Shown here piece by piece: positions 1-5,548 of a stretch of 6,376 bases of DNA (position 1 is its first letter; every line of letters starts with the position of its first letter). The position numbers were made by a program, and so were the translations under genes. The stretch spans positions 1 to 6,376 of the forward strand of contig DXDV01000056.1 of NCBI GenBank assembly GCA_019115345.1. The letters are read 5' to 3'. Under the pieces are notes generated by a model. The model did no database searches. It had not been told where the DNA came from and saw nothing but the letters and a program-made list of their open reading frames with translations. This DNA is from Candidatus Intestinimonas stercorigallinarum. Lineage in GTDB: Bacteria > Bacillota > Clostridia > Oscillospirales > Oscillospiraceae.

Positions 1-690
1 TACGGTTTTGTCCGGGACCAGGTGAGGGAGGGGCGGCAGGTCTACATCGTCTGCCCCGCCGTGGAGGAGAACCCGGAGGGGGCCTGGGACCTGAAGGCGG
101 TGACCGAGTACGCCCGGACGCTGGGGGAGCAGGTCTTCCCCGACCTGCGGGTGGGCCTGGTCCACGGCCGTATGAAGGCAAAGGAGAAGGAGGCCGCCAT
201 GGCCGCCTTCACCGCCGGGGAGACGAACATCCTGGTGTCCACCACCGTCATCGAGGTGGGGGTGGACGTGCCCAACGCCAGCCTCATCGTCATCGAAAAC
301 GCCGACCGGTATGGGCTCTCCCAGCTCCACCAGCTCCGGGGCCGGGTGGGCCGGGGGAAGCACCAGTCCTGGTGCGTCCTGGTCAGCGACAACCGCAGCC
401 CCGACACCCGGGCCCGGCTCAAGGTCCTCACCCAGACCAACGACGGCTTCAAAATCGCCGAGGAGGATTTGAAGCTCCGGGGCCCCGGCGACTTCTTCGG
501 GGCACGGCAGCACGGCCTGCCCGCCCTGCGGGTGGCCGACCTGGAGACCGACGCCCGGGTCCTTAAGGAGGCCCAGGAGGCCGCCGCCCAGGTGCTGGCC
601 GACGACCCGGACCTCGCCGGACCCGGCCACGCCCCCCTGCTGGAGCGGGTGCGGCGGCTCTTTGAGGAGGACCCGGACCGGTTCAACTAA
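1..690 (+). CDS. recG: ATP-dependent DNA helicase RecG, C-terminal part (5' end outside window)
   Basis: This is the C-terminal ~229 residues of RecG, the superfamily 2 helicase that remodels stalled replication forks and branch-migrates Holliday junctions. The frame is open from base 1, so the GTG at 22 is an internal valine. Visible helicase-C motifs in order are the LVHGRM stretch (about 160-177), STTVIEVGVDVPNA (about 238-279, motif V) and QLRGRVGRG (about 331-357, motif VI with the arginine fingers). The RecG-specific TRG-type segment follows (about 445-513), with DGFKIAEEDLKLRGPGD and then FFGARQHG. These motifs separate it from PriA, Mfd and UvrB. The gene ends with TAA at 688-690, and the C-terminal tail length is normal for the family. 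The N-terminal wedge domain and Walker A/B motifs must lie upstream. The next gene starts 25 bp downstream on the same strand, so co-transcription is likely. The identification is very secure. Confidence 0.97.
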   Translation, partial: YGFVRDQVREGRQVYIVCPAVEENPEGAWDLKAVTEYARTLGEQVFPDLRVGLVHGRMKAKEKEAAMAAFTAGETNILVSTTVIEVGVDVPNASLIVIENADRYGLSQLHQLRGRVGRGKHQSWCVLVSDNRSPDTRARLKVLTQTNDGFKIAEEDLKLRGPGDFFGARQHGLPALRVADLETDARVLKEAQEAAAQVLADDPDLAGPGHAPLLERVRRLFEEDPDRFN

Positions 691-715
691 CAGAAAAAGA
701 ATGGAGAGAACGACA

Positions 716-1108
716 ATGGATCTTTTGAAGCGCGCGGAGGAGCTCCACCACACCCTGGAGCCCCACTACAACTGCTGCCAGTCCACCCTCATCCCCTTTG
801 CCGAGGAGCTGGGCCTGGACCACCAGACCATGTACCGGGTGGCCGCCCAGTTCGGCAGCGGCATGCGCCGGGGCTCGGTGTGCGGGGCGGTGACCGGCGG
901 GCTCATGGCTCTGGGGCTTCGGGGGGCGGACAGCCGCACGGCGGCCGAGTTCCAGCGCCGGTTCAAGGAGGCCGCCGGGGCCTTGGACTGCGCCCAGCTG
1001 CTGCAAAACGCCAAGGAGCGGGGGGAGGACAGAAAGGCCCACTGCGACCGCATGGTCCTCACCGCCGCGAAGCTGGTGGAGGAGCTCACCGGAGTGAAAG
1101 AGAATTGA
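716..1108 (+). CDS. C_GCAxxG_C_C family probable redox protein
   Basis: This is a 130-residue soluble protein of the C_GCAxxG_C_C family, small proteins named for four spaced conserved cysteines and thought to be redox-active or metal-binding; no defined reaction is established. The pattern is visible: C20 (with an extra adjacent C21, in YNCCQSTL), the glycine-rich core GSGMRRGSVCGAVTGGLMALG (residues 47-67, cysteine C56), DC at 91-92 and HC at 109-110. The ATG at 716 is chosen because GGAGAG at 703-708 lies 7 nt upstream. An in-frame ATG at 701 would add five residues but has no comparable ribosome binding site. No signal peptide or membrane segment is seen. It follows recG by 25 bp and is followed by a strong terminator, so it is probably the last gene of the recG transcript. 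A link to DNA repair is not implied by the family. Family assignment is confident; function is unknown. Confidence 0.88.
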   Translation: MDLLKRAEELHHTLEPHYNCCQSTLIPFAEELGLDHQTMYRVAAQFGSGMRRGSVCGAVTGGLMALGLRGADSRTAAEFQRRFKEAAGALDCAQLLQNAKERGEDRKAHCDRMVLTAAKLVEELTGVKEN

Positions 1109-1114
1109 AGAACC

Positions 1115-1154
1115 AAAAAGCTCCCGTTTTCCTTTGGGAAAACGGGAGCCTTTT
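1115..1154. terminator. Bidirectional rho-independent terminator
   Basis: A perfect 13-bp stem (1120-1132 pairing with 1137-1149) closes a 4-nt TTTG loop. On the plus strand it is followed by CTTTT; on the minus strand AAAAA at 1115-1119 supplies a TTTTT tail. It lies 6 bp after the stop of the small cysteine-motif gene and 9 bp beyond the stop of the convergent membrane-protein gene, so it can end transcription from both sides. Confidence 0.93.
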
Positions 1155-1163
1155 CTGTCTCTC

Positions 1164-2252
1164 TCAGCCCAGCGCGGCGGTCCCGCCCGCCTTTGGGAGC
1201 CGGGCCGGGGCTGCGGGCGGCTTAGGGTCCCGGACCGGGGCCCGGCGGCGGACGGCGATGTGGACGCAGAGGGTGATGAGGCCGCTGAGGAGGAGGAAGC
1301 TGTAAAAGCTGATGCCCCGGGACACCATGACGGCGGGGGTGACCAGGGCGGGACCGAAGAAGAGGGAGAAGGCGTGGAGGGCGGCCCCCTCGGCGGCCCC
1401 CACGGCGCCGGGCAGGGGCAGAGAGCCCACCGCCAGGGAGACCAGGGCCTGGGCGCCCGCCACCTGGAAGAGGGCGGCCCCCCGGAGCCCGAAGCCCAGA
1501 TACACGGCGTAGGGCACGGCGTAGAGGGCGGTGAGCTGGAGGAAGGTGAGGAGCAGGAGGGCGGGCAGCAGGCTCAGGTTGGCCCGGAGGCAGGCCGCCC
1601 CCTCCCGGTAGGCGGTCATCTGCCGCTCCAGCCCGGCCCGGACGGTTTCCTCCCGCTTCACGAGACCGACCCGGACGCCCAGGGTCACCAGACCGCCGGT
1701 GAGCCGCCGGGCTGGGCCGGGGAGGAACATCATGGAGAGCATCCCGGCGGTGAGGACCACCATCACGGCGCCGCCGTAGAGGAGCAGCAGCCCCAGCCCG
1801 CCGCCCAGGGCGGAACGGACCTGGGGGAGGAGGAGAAAGGCGGCCAGGGCATAGAGAAAGGTGACGGTCTGGTAGCACACGGCAATGAGCATCATATTGA
1901 GGGAGCCGTGGGCGGCGGGGACGCCGTCCTTGGACATGTAGTAGATCTGGGCGGGCTGTCCCCCGGTGGCGGAGGGGGTGATGGAGCTCACATAAAAGCC
2001 GACGAAGGAGTAGCCCAGGCACTTCCGGTAGGGGAGGGCGTGGCCCAACCGGCCCAGGATGAGCTTGGAGCACAGGGCCTCGCAGCCCACGAAGCAGAAC
2101 ATGAGCCCCAGCCCCAGGAGCACGTATTGGGGCCGCATGGTCCGGAGGACCTGGGCCAGGGTGGAGAGGGGCTGCTGCCGCAAAAGGAAGAAGAGGGTTC
2201 CGAAAATGAGGGCGGCCAGGAGGACCAGGCCCAAGGTGCGCTTGCGCTCCAT
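1164..2252 (-). CDS. Lysylphosphatidylglycerol synthase TM-domain (flippase-like) membrane protein
   Basis: This is a 362-residue polytopic membrane protein of the LPG_synthase_TM / UPF0104 family, the membrane half of MprF-like proteins that also occurs alone. Hydrophobic segments begin at about residues 7-24 and 42-60, and further stretches recur through the protein, about eight in all. The family's conserved loop is present as TPSATGGQPAQIYY (92-105). No soluble aminoacyl-transferase domain follows; the C-terminus is a short Arg/Pro/Ala-rich cytoplasmic tail, so it is unlikely to make lysyl-PG. Standalone members are usually considered lipid or lipid-linked sugar translocators. It is the second gene of a unit with an MGDG-synthase-like glycosyltransferase: the upstream TGA and this ATG overlap as TGATG, and AGGAAG lies 8 nt upstream. 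An in-frame GTG at 2261 would add three residues (MGL) but sits on the ribosome binding site. The family is secure; the transported lipid, and whether it is a flippase at all, are inferred. Confidence 0.88.
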   Translation of the reverse strand: MERKRTLGLVLLAALIFGTLFFLLRQQPLSTLAQVLRTMRPQYVLLGLGLMFCFVGCEALCSKLILGRLGHALPYRKCLGYSFVGFYVSSITPSATGGQPAQIYYMSKDGVPAAHGSLNMMLIAVCYQTVTFLYALAAFLLLPQVRSALGGGLGLLLLYGGAVMVVLTAGMLSMMFLPGPARRLTGGLVTLGVRVGLVKREETVRAGLERQMTAYREGAACLRANLSLLPALLLLTFLQLTALYAVPYAVYLGFGLRGAALFQVAGAQALVSLAVGSLPLPGAVGAAEGAALHAFSLFFGPALVTPAVMVSRGISFYSFLLLSGLITLCVHIAVRRRAPVRDPKPPAAPARLPKAGGTAALG

Positions 2253-3352
2253 CAGGCCCACTTCCTTCCGGCGTCCACAGTGAGGGCGGCCACCAGCCGC
2301 TCCAGGCTCTGGGCCTCCAGCTGGCCCTTCAGCCGCCGCATGTTCTCCCCCATCCGGGCCAGGGCAGTGTCGTCGGTGAGCAGCCGGGAAATGGCCTCCA
2401 GGCAGGCTTCAGGCTCCCTGGGCGCCACCCGGCCGATCTGATGGCGGATGAGGAAGCGGGCGTTTTCCCGCTCCTGCTGGAGGAAGGGGGCCCAGGCCAG
2501 GATGGGCAGCTCTGAAAAGATGGTCTCGAAGAGGGTGATGCCGCCGGGCTTGGAGAGCATCAGGTCGGCCCGGGCCATGTAGTCGTATACCCGGTCGGTA
2601 AACCCCACCACTTCAATGTGCTCATAGCGGCCGTGGAGCCGGTCGAAGAGCTTTTGGTTGCCGCCGGTGATGATGGTGGTGGAGAGGCCGGGCATGGCGC
2701 TGAGCTCCTCGTAGAACTTGTCCTTTTTGGGCAGCAGGCCCAGGCCGCCTCCCATGATGAGGAGGTGACGCACCCCGCCGTCCCGCTGTTCCCGCTGGGC
2801 AGGGCGCTTGAACTCCGGCTTCACCGGGATGCCGGTGACCCGGACGCGCTCCGGCTCCACGCCTTTGGCCGCCAGCCGGTCCCGGATATCCCGGGAGCCC
2901 ACCAGGTAGCAGTCGGTGGCGTCGTTGAGCCACTCGGAGTGGGAGGAGAGATCGGTGATGCAGGTCACCAGAGGGAGGTCGGAGGCCACCTCCTCCTTGT
3001 AGTCGGCCACCAGCCGGGCGCAGAAGGGGTGGGTGGCGATGACGGCGTCGGGCCGCTCCTCCCACAGCAGCTGCCCCAGCTTGTCCTGGAAGAGGTCGGA
3101 GAGCAGGGGGCGGGTCTTCAGGGTAGCGTTTTCGGTGGCCTTGTAGTAGATATTGTAGAGGCCGCTCCCCTTGGTGACCAGCAGGGAGAAGGCCTTGTAG
3201 ATGGCCTCGGAGGCGTCAGGGATGGCGTAGGCGGGGAGGTCCACCACCTCCACCTGGGAGCCGGGGAAGGCGCCCAGCAGCTGGAGGCGCAGCGACTGGG
3301 AGGCGGAGTAGTGCCCCATGCCGAATTTTCCGGTGAGGATCAGGATCTTCAT
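2252..3352 (-). CDS. MGDG synthase-like glycosyltransferase (GT28 type, glycolipid synthesis)
   Basis: This 366-residue GT-B glycosyltransferase resembles monogalactosyldiacylglycerol synthases and the processive diacylglycerol glucosyltransferase UgtP/YpfP. Such enzymes move a sugar from a UDP-sugar to diacylglycerol at the cytoplasmic membrane face, making glycolipids and lipoteichoic-acid anchors. The N-terminal MGDG_synth-type domain starts with LTGKFGMGHYSAS (6-18), containing the GxGH motif, and includes ATHPF (106-110) and TGIPV (173-177). The GT28 C-terminal domain begins near LLIMGGGLG (197-205) and holds the nucleotide-sugar site KPGGITLFE (268-276) and QQERENA (292-298). The start is ATG at 3352, with AAAAGGAGGG at 3359-3368 six nt upstream. 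There is no signal peptide or membrane helix, as expected for a peripheral enzyme. Length is close to UgtP (about 380). It is coupled to the downstream flippase-like gene. Acceptor and sugar cannot be read from the sequence; MurG is a less likely alternative because the N-terminal domain is of MGDG type. Confidence 0.9.
   Translation of the reverse strand: MKILILTGKFGMGHYSASQSLRLQLLGAFPGSQVEVVDLPAYAIPDASEAIYKAFSLLVTKGSGLYNIYYKATENATLKTRPLLSDLFQDKLGQLLWEERPDAVIATHPFCARLVADYKEEVASDLPLVTCITDLSSHSEWLNDATDCYLVGSRDIRDRLAAKGVEPERVRVTGIPVKPEFKRPAQREQRDGGVRHLLIMGGGLGLLPKKDKFYEELSAMPGLSTTIITGGNQKLFDRLHGRYEHIEVVGFTDRVYDYMARADLMLSKPGGITLFETIFSELPILAWAPFLQQERENARFLIRHQIGRVAPREPEACLEAISRLLTDDTALARMGENMRRLKGQLEAQSLERLVAALTVDAGRKWA
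2261..2269 (-). promoter_or_regulatory. Ribosome binding site within the upstream gene, deciding a start
   Basis: On the minus strand GGAAGGAAG lies inside the last codons of the glycosyltransferase gene and ends 8 nt before the ATG at 2252. It supports that ATG over the GTG at 2261, which would overlap the site. With the TGATG stop/start overlap it indicates translational coupling of the two genes. Confidence 0.7.
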
Positions 3353-3380
3353 GGCTGTCCCTCCTTTTCTTGATGGGACC

Positions 3381-3409
3381 AGTATACAGAAGAGACCTTT
3401 AGAAAAACC
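3381..3409 (-). promoter_or_regulatory. Possible sigma-A promoter for the glycosyltransferase operon
   Basis: On the minus strand a TATACT -10 box (3381-3386) lies 17 bp downstream of a poor -35 (GGTTTT, 3404-3409). The 79-bp gap (3353-3431) is AT-rich compared with the genes around it, which fits a promoter region. The -35 match is weak, so read-through from the upstream PPTase gene remains possible; I saw no terminator between them. Confidence 0.35.
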
Positions 3410-3431
3410 TGTTCATATTCTTAAAACTTGC

Positions 3432-3959
3432 TTAAGGATCTCCGACAAGTTCCATAAGGGGGGCGGGGCCCCGGCAGCACAGGGCGGCCCGCCAGCCCTC
3501 GCCGGCGTAGGAGGCGAAGGTGAGGCCGTCCAGGGCGGAATGCTCGCCGGGGTCCAGGAGGGGCACGGCGATGGTCCGCGGCGGGCGGTCCAGACCGGCG
3601 CCGGTGTATTTTACCGCCGCCTCCTTCAGGGTCCACAGGGTATAGAAGTCCTCCCAGCGGCTCCCCCGGGCCTGGAACCAGTCCAGCTCCTCCGGGGAGA
3701 GGACCTTCCGGGGCAGGAAGGGCCGCCGGGGGCGGACCGTCTCCACGTCGGCCCCCACCGGATGGTGGTCCAGGGCGCACAGGGCGTAGGGGCCGCTGTG
3801 GCTCAGGTTGAAGCAGTGGCGGGGCAGGCCGGGGAAAAAGGGCTTCCCGCCGGCGGCCCGGTCCACGGGCGGCAGCTTGGCCATCCGCCACGCCTGTCCG
3901 GCGGCGTACCGGAGCAGGGCGTGGGCATCCATCGTCTGTGAGAAAAAAAGCCGGGGCAT
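3432..3959 (-). CDS. 4'-phosphopantetheinyl transferase, Sfp type (short)
   Basis: This 175-residue enzyme would transfer 4'-phosphopantetheine from CoA to a conserved serine of carrier proteins (fatty acid, polyketide or nonribosomal peptide ACP/PCP). The superfamily motifs are all present: GGKPFF (37-42), FNLSHSG (50-56), GADVE (69-73) and WTLKEAAVKY (109-118). D71, E73 and E113 are the likely Mg2+ ligands and K117 the conserved lysine. It is shorter than Sfp (224 residues). Most of the missing part is at the N-terminus, where about 30 residues that precede the DAH-type segment in Sfp are absent. The start is nevertheless well supported: AAGGAGG at 3967-3973 lies 7 nt before the ATG, and an extended -10 promoter lies just upstream. 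It is longer than AcpS (about 120) and has the Sfp motif arrangement. No NRPS, PKS or acyl-carrier gene is visible nearby, so the substrate is unknown. It may be the cell's general PPTase. Confidence 0.9.
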   Translation of the reverse strand: MPRLFFSQTMDAHALLRYAAGQAWRMAKLPPVDRAAGGKPFFPGLPRHCFNLSHSGPYALCALDHHPVGADVETVRPRRPFLPRKVLSPEELDWFQARGSRWEDFYTLWTLKEAAVKYTGAGLDRPPRTIAVPLLDPGEHSALDGLTFASYAGEGWRAALCCRGPAPLMELVGDP

Positions 3960-3983
3960 GGGCCTCCCTCCTTGTTCTCCCCC

Positions 3984-4012
3984 ATTGTACCACGCCGGCG
4001 GACGGATGCCAT
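3984..4012 (-). promoter_or_regulatory. Sigma-A type promoter of the PPTase gene
   Basis: On the minus strand TACAAT (3984-3989) is preceded by TGG, giving an extended -10 element. ATGGCA (4007-4012) lies 17 bp upstream and matches TTGACA at four of six positions. Transcription would start about 18-20 bases before the start codon, leaving a short leader containing the AAGGAGG ribosome binding site. Confidence 0.6.
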
Positions 4013-4034
4013 CAGGAAATCGTAAAATCGCCGT

Positions 4035-4063
4035 TTGGCTCTGGTATTCCAGGGCGGTATCCT
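4035..4063 (+). promoter_or_regulatory. Candidate promoter of the exonuclease III gene
   Basis: TTGGCT (4035-4040) and TATCCT (4058-4063) are separated by 17 bp, each matching the sigma-A consensus at four of six positions. TAAAAT at 4065-4070 is an alternative -10 but lacks a well-placed -35. The start would fall near 4070, leaving a leader of about 50 nt. This promoter diverges from the PPTase promoter without overlapping it. Confidence 0.45.
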
Positions 4064-4078
4064 GTAAAATGGTGACTG

Positions 4079-4100
4079 CGGACCGGTCCGAAAAGGACCG
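4079..4100 (+). repeat. GGACCG inverted repeats in the xth leader
   Basis: CGGACCGGTCCG (4079-4090) is a perfect 12-bp palindrome. Its right half, CGGTCC (4084-4089), can also pair with GGACCG (4095-4100) across a GAAAA loop, so two structures compete for the same bases. It lies between the predicted start of transcription and the ribosome binding site. No T-tract follows, so it is not a terminator. It could be an operator or a leader hairpin; the role is unknown. Confidence 0.5.
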
Positions 4101-4121
4101 ATCGCCACAGGAGGGATCAGT

Positions 4122-4871
4122 ATGAAACTCATGTCATGGAATGTCAACGGCCTGCGGGCCTGCGTGGACAAGGGCTTTTTTGATTTTTTGGCCGGGCAGG
4201 CGCCGGACGTGCTGTGCCTGCAGGAGACCAAGCTCCAGCCGGAGCAGGCCCCCCAGGTGGAGGGCTACCACACCTACTGGAACTCGGCGGAGAAGAAGGG
4301 CTACTCCGGGGTGGCCCTCCTCACCCGGGAGATACCGGCGTCGGTGACCTACGGCATCGGCATCGACGAGCACGACCACGAGGGCCGGGTGATCACCGCC
4401 GACTTCGGCGGGTTCTACCTGGTCACCGTCTACACCCCCAACGCCCAGGACGGGCTGCGGCGGCTGGACTACCGCATGCGCTGGGAGGACGATTTCCGGG
4501 CCTATCTGCTGGGGCTGGACCGGGAGAAGCCGGTGGTGGTCTGCGGCGACATGAACGTGGCCCACCAGGAGATCGACCTGAAAAATCCCAAGACCAACCG
4601 GCGCAACGCCGGCTTCACCGACGAGGAGCGGGGCAAGATGACCCAGCTGCTCTCCGCCGGCTTCACCGACACCTTCCGCTATCTCTACCCGGACGTGACG
4701 GGGGCCTACTCCTGGTGGAGCTACCGCTTCAAGGCCCGGGAGAAGAACGCCGGCTGGCGCATCGACTACTTCCTGGTCTCCGACCGGCTGTGCCCTCAGA
4801 TCGAGGCCGCCAAGATCCACAGCCAGGTGCTGGGCAGCGACCACTGTCCGGTGGAGCTGGACCTGGCCTGA
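4122..4871 (+). CDS. xth: Exodeoxyribonuclease III / AP endonuclease
   Basis: This 249-residue enzyme of the ExoIII/APE1 endonuclease-exonuclease-phosphatase superfamily (XthA in E. coli, ExoA in Bacillus) would nick DNA 5' of abasic sites in base-excision repair and trim 3' blocked ends. All catalytic signatures are present: SWNVNGLRA (5-13, metal-site N7), LQETK (33-37, metal-ligand E35), VYTPNA (103-108, Y104), CGDMNVAHQEIDL (141-153, D143 and N145), WRIDYF (212-217) and GSDHCPVEL (238-246, D240/H241 pair). Length is full for the family (B. subtilis ExoA is about 252). The ATG at 4122 is supported by GGAGGG at 4110-4115, 6 nt upstream. It is probably monocistronic: divergent from the PPTase gene, with a separate promoter before the next gene 116 bp downstream. 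I did not find a clear hairpin terminator in 4872-4918. Confidence 0.96.
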   Translation: MKLMSWNVNGLRACVDKGFFDFLAGQAPDVLCLQETKLQPEQAPQVEGYHTYWNSAEKKGYSGVALLTREIPASVTYGIGIDEHDHEGRVITADFGGFYLVTVYTPNAQDGLRRLDYRMRWEDDFRAYLLGLDREKPVVVCGDMNVAHQEIDLKNPKTNRRNAGFTDEERGKMTQLLSAGFTDTFRYLYPDVTGAYSWWSYRFKAREKNAGWRIDYFLVSDRLCPQIEAAKIHSQVLGSDHCPVELDLA

Positions 4872-4918
4872 GCCGCCGCGCCGCCGCTTTCATTCCAACT
4901 CATTCCAGCGCCGCTTCC

Positions 4919-4948
4919 TGCATAGGCAAAAGAATCCTGCGGATACTA
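4919..4948 (+). promoter_or_regulatory. Sigma-G-like (forespore) promoter of spoVT
   Basis: TGCATA (4919-4924) and GATACTA (4942-4948) are separated by 17 bp. The sigma-G consensus is about TGAATA-N17/18-CATACTA, so this matches at five of six and six of seven positions. It lies 40 bp before spoVT, which is transcribed by sigma-G in Bacillus subtilis. The consensus is established knowledge; use of this site here is inferred. Confidence 0.75.
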
Positions 4949-4987
4949 AGCACCGTGACAAACACCACCGCGGGAGGAGACAGATAG

Positions 4988-5527
4988 ATGAAAGCAACGG
5001 GCATTGTACGCCGCATCGACGACCTGGGCCGGGTGGTCATCCCCAAGGAGATCCGCCGCACCATAAGGATCCGGGAGGGCGACCCGCTGGAGATCTACAC
5101 GGACAAGGACGGCGGCGTCATTTTCAAGAAGTATTCCCTGCTGGGGGGGCTGAGCGACTTCGCCGCGCAGCTGTGTGAGAGTCTGAACAAGACCATGGGC
5201 CGGGTGGCCGTGATCACCGACCGGGACGCCTGCATCGCCGTGGCGGGGGCGGCCCGGCGGGAGCTGCTGGAAAAACGCATTTCCGCCGAGCTGGAAAACC
5301 TGATGGAGGGCCGTCAGGTGTACCAGCATCGGGAGGGGGAAAGTCCGCTGCCCGTCTGCGAGGACAGCGACAAATACCACCTGGATGTGGCCGCTCCCAT
5401 TTTGTCCGAGGGGGACGTGCTGGGCAGCGTGCTCTTCGTCTCCCAGGAGGGGGGCGTCTCCGGGGAGACGGAATACAAGCTCTTGCAGATGGTGGCGTCC
5501 TTCCTGGGGCGGCACATGGAGAGTTGA
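4988..5527 (+). CDS. spoVT: Stage V sporulation protein T, AbrB-type transcription regulator
   Basis: This 179-residue DNA-binding regulator acts late in the developing forespore, where SpoVT adjusts the sigma-G regulon and spore germination properties. Residues 1-50 form a swapped-hairpin AbrB domain with the sequence typical of SpoVT: MKATGIVRRIDDLGRVVIP (1-19) and IRIREGDPLEIY (26-37). Residues 56-179 form the GAF-like C-terminal domain, with RVAVITDRDACIAVAGA and a terminal FLGRHMES comparable to the FLARQMEQ end of the Bacillus protein. Length is practically that of B. subtilis SpoVT (178), much longer than AbrB or Abh (about 95), which lack the GAF domain. The start ATG at 4988 follows GGGAGGAGA (4972-4980). 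A sigma-G-like promoter lies immediately upstream. The thpR-like gene follows 21 bp after the stop and is probably co-transcribed. The assignment is very secure. Confidence 0.96.
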   Translation: MKATGIVRRIDDLGRVVIPKEIRRTIRIREGDPLEIYTDKDGGVIFKKYSLLGGLSDFAAQLCESLNKTMGRVAVITDRDACIAVAGAARRELLEKRISAELENLMEGRQVYQHREGESPLPVCEDSDKYHLDVAAPILSEGDVLGSVLFVSQEGGVSGETEYKLLQMVASFLGRHMES

Positions 5528-5548
5528 ACAGAGAGAGGAGGGCGGGAG

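Noticed and set aside
2252..2261. GTG at 2261 as the start of the membrane protein gene
   Set aside because: It overlaps the GGAAGGAAG ribosome binding site. The ATG at 2252 has proper spacing and a TGATG coupling overlap.
1134..2441. Long plus-strand open frame (435 codons) opposite the membrane protein and glycosyltransferase genes
   Set aside because: Its product is low-complexity Gly/Glu/His/Gln-rich with no family match, as expected for the antisense of high-GC genes. The minus-strand frames carry clear domains, ribosome binding sites and coupling, and the start would lie within the terminator.
2618..3373. Plus-strand open frame of 251 codons opposite the glycosyltransferase
   Set aside because: The composition is typical of an antisense shadow; the opposite strand has full GT28/MGDG synthase motifs and an optimal ribosome binding site.
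3384..3431. Terminator after the PPTase gene
   Set aside because: The region is AT-rich with T-runs on the minus strand, but I could find no GC-rich stem preceding them.
4134..4844. Minus-strand open frame of 236 codons opposite xth
   Set aside because: It is a Val/Gly/Leu/His-rich shadow frame of the high-GC xth gene, whose catalytic motifs are complete on the plus strand.
4891..4907. Direct repeat CATTCCA at 4891-4897 and 4901-4907 before the spoVT promoter
   Set aside because: Two 7-bp copies with a 10-bp period are suggestive of a binding site but too short to support without comparison.
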